A stretch of 13,700 nt of DNA, taken from assembly GCA_002359735.1 (NCBI GenBank), contig DENS01000002.1, forward strand, positions 92,530-106,229, given 5' to 3'. The DNA is from Micavibrio sp. UBA2638. Lineage in GTDB: Bacteria; Pseudomonadota; Alphaproteobacteria; Micavibrionales; Micavibrionaceae. Each line of letters starts with the position of its first letter. Position 1 is the first letter of the stretch. A model generated the notes under the pieces. It worked only from the letters and a program-made list of their open reading frames with translations, ran no database searches and had not been told where the DNA came from. A program made the position numbers and the translations under genes. This document shows positions 13,368-13,700 of this stretch, one piece after another.

Positions 13368-13700
13368 CTACTCATCCAAAGCGCGGCGTGCAACCTTATC
13401 AAGCTCGTCCTTTACAAGGCGCTCAACAATTTCAGGCAGGTTTTCATCTAACCAGACACGCAACATTGGGCGTAATTCATCACGAACAATTTGCTCTATT
13501 GTAACGCCTGTAATGGTATCAATGGCCGTTTTCGCAGCTAAATGCTTAAACCCTGAATAGGCCGCCTCCTCTGCCTTTTTCGTCAGCAAAGAATCATCTG
13601 CCGCATCGTCAATGTCATCGTCTAAATCAGGTTCCGGCTCAGCATCTTTCATGTCAATTTCCATGACATCTTCATCTTCTGGCTCTGGCTCTGGCTCAGG
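13368..13700 (-). CDS. popZ: Cell-pole organizing protein PopZ, C-terminal part
   Basis: Polar scaffold that self-assembles into a microdomain and anchors the ParB-parS centromere and signalling proteins at alphaproteobacterial poles. The frame stays open to the right edge, so the start lies outside; the ATG at 13664 is internal. The visible N-terminal part is the acidic, proline-rich linker (P-E repeats from 13700, then EDEDV and AEPEPDLDDDIDDAADD), as in the PED region of Caulobacter PopZ. The C-terminal 60 residues are the DUF2497 oligomerisation domain, with helix AAYSGFKHLAAKTA, then TIEQIVRDELRPMLRVWLDE and NLPEIVERLVKDELDKVAR. Adjacency to valS supports the call. The glutamate/proline repeats are encoded by near-repetitive GAGCCA units. 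Confidence 0.9.
   Translation of the reverse strand, partial: PEPEPEPEDEDVMEIDMKDAEPEPDLDDDIDDAADDSLLTKKAEEAAYSGFKHLAAKTAIDTITGVTIEQIVRDELRPMLRVWLDENLPEIVERLVKDELDKVARRALDE

Noticed and set aside
13668..13700. GAGCCA-type short tandem repeat at the right edge, considered as a separate repeat element
   Set aside because: It is in frame and encodes the Pro-Glu linker of PopZ, so it is explained by the protein.

Overview
The window looks like chromosomal DNA of an alphaproteobacterium with moderate GC content (somewhat under 50% by eye). Three things point there: a PopZ-type protein (acidic proline/glutamate segment followed by the DUF2497 C-terminal domain) beside valS, an arrangement known from Caulobacter and relatives; an alphaproteobacterial-style zinc-free L31; and a tkt-gap-aldolase carbon-metabolism neighbourhood. 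I cannot name the species. There are no tRNA or rRNA genes, CRISPR arrays or transposase genes.

Left part (1-7118, mostly + strand). Transketolase, running in from the left edge, and GAPDH form a tight pair. About 2.8 kb of accessory DNA follows: a possible small RNA or long 3' UTR ending in a strong terminator, a small protein of the SprA-related putative metalloprotease family with an HESAH motif, a convergent 309-aa protein of unknown function, and a divergent regulator with two winged-helix domains that appears to be leaderless and is coupled to a 68-aa protein. A class I fructose-bisphosphate aldolase then resumes the carbon-metabolism theme, with its own promoter. Four bases after its stop codon begins a small exported protein with a bacterial EndoU ribonuclease domain, a family best known as the toxic tip of contact-dependent inhibition and polymorphic toxins. 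No immunity gene is evident. No pgk lies between gap and the aldolase, where many alphaproteobacteria keep it.

Middle part (7143-9480). An EpmA/GenX-like EF-P lysine ligase (-) is divergent from ribosomal protein L31 (+). Downstream of L31 is a strong terminator whose sequence recurs inverted about 80 bp further on, so a 102-bp segment is bounded by 23-nt imperfect inverted repeats. Two small unknown genes on the - strand follow, each with a recognisable ribosome-binding site and terminator.

Right part (9553-13700, - strand). Valyl-tRNA synthetase, then a zeta-toxin-like P-loop kinase without a visible antitoxin, then the C-terminal part of popZ running off the right edge.

The central enzymes are housekeeping genes. 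The items that deserve a second look are the exported EndoU protein behind the aldolase, the zeta-like kinase between valS and popZ, the duplicated winged-helix regulator with its unknown divergent neighbour, and the promoter-terminator unit after gap. I do not see a complete, clearly new multi-gene system.
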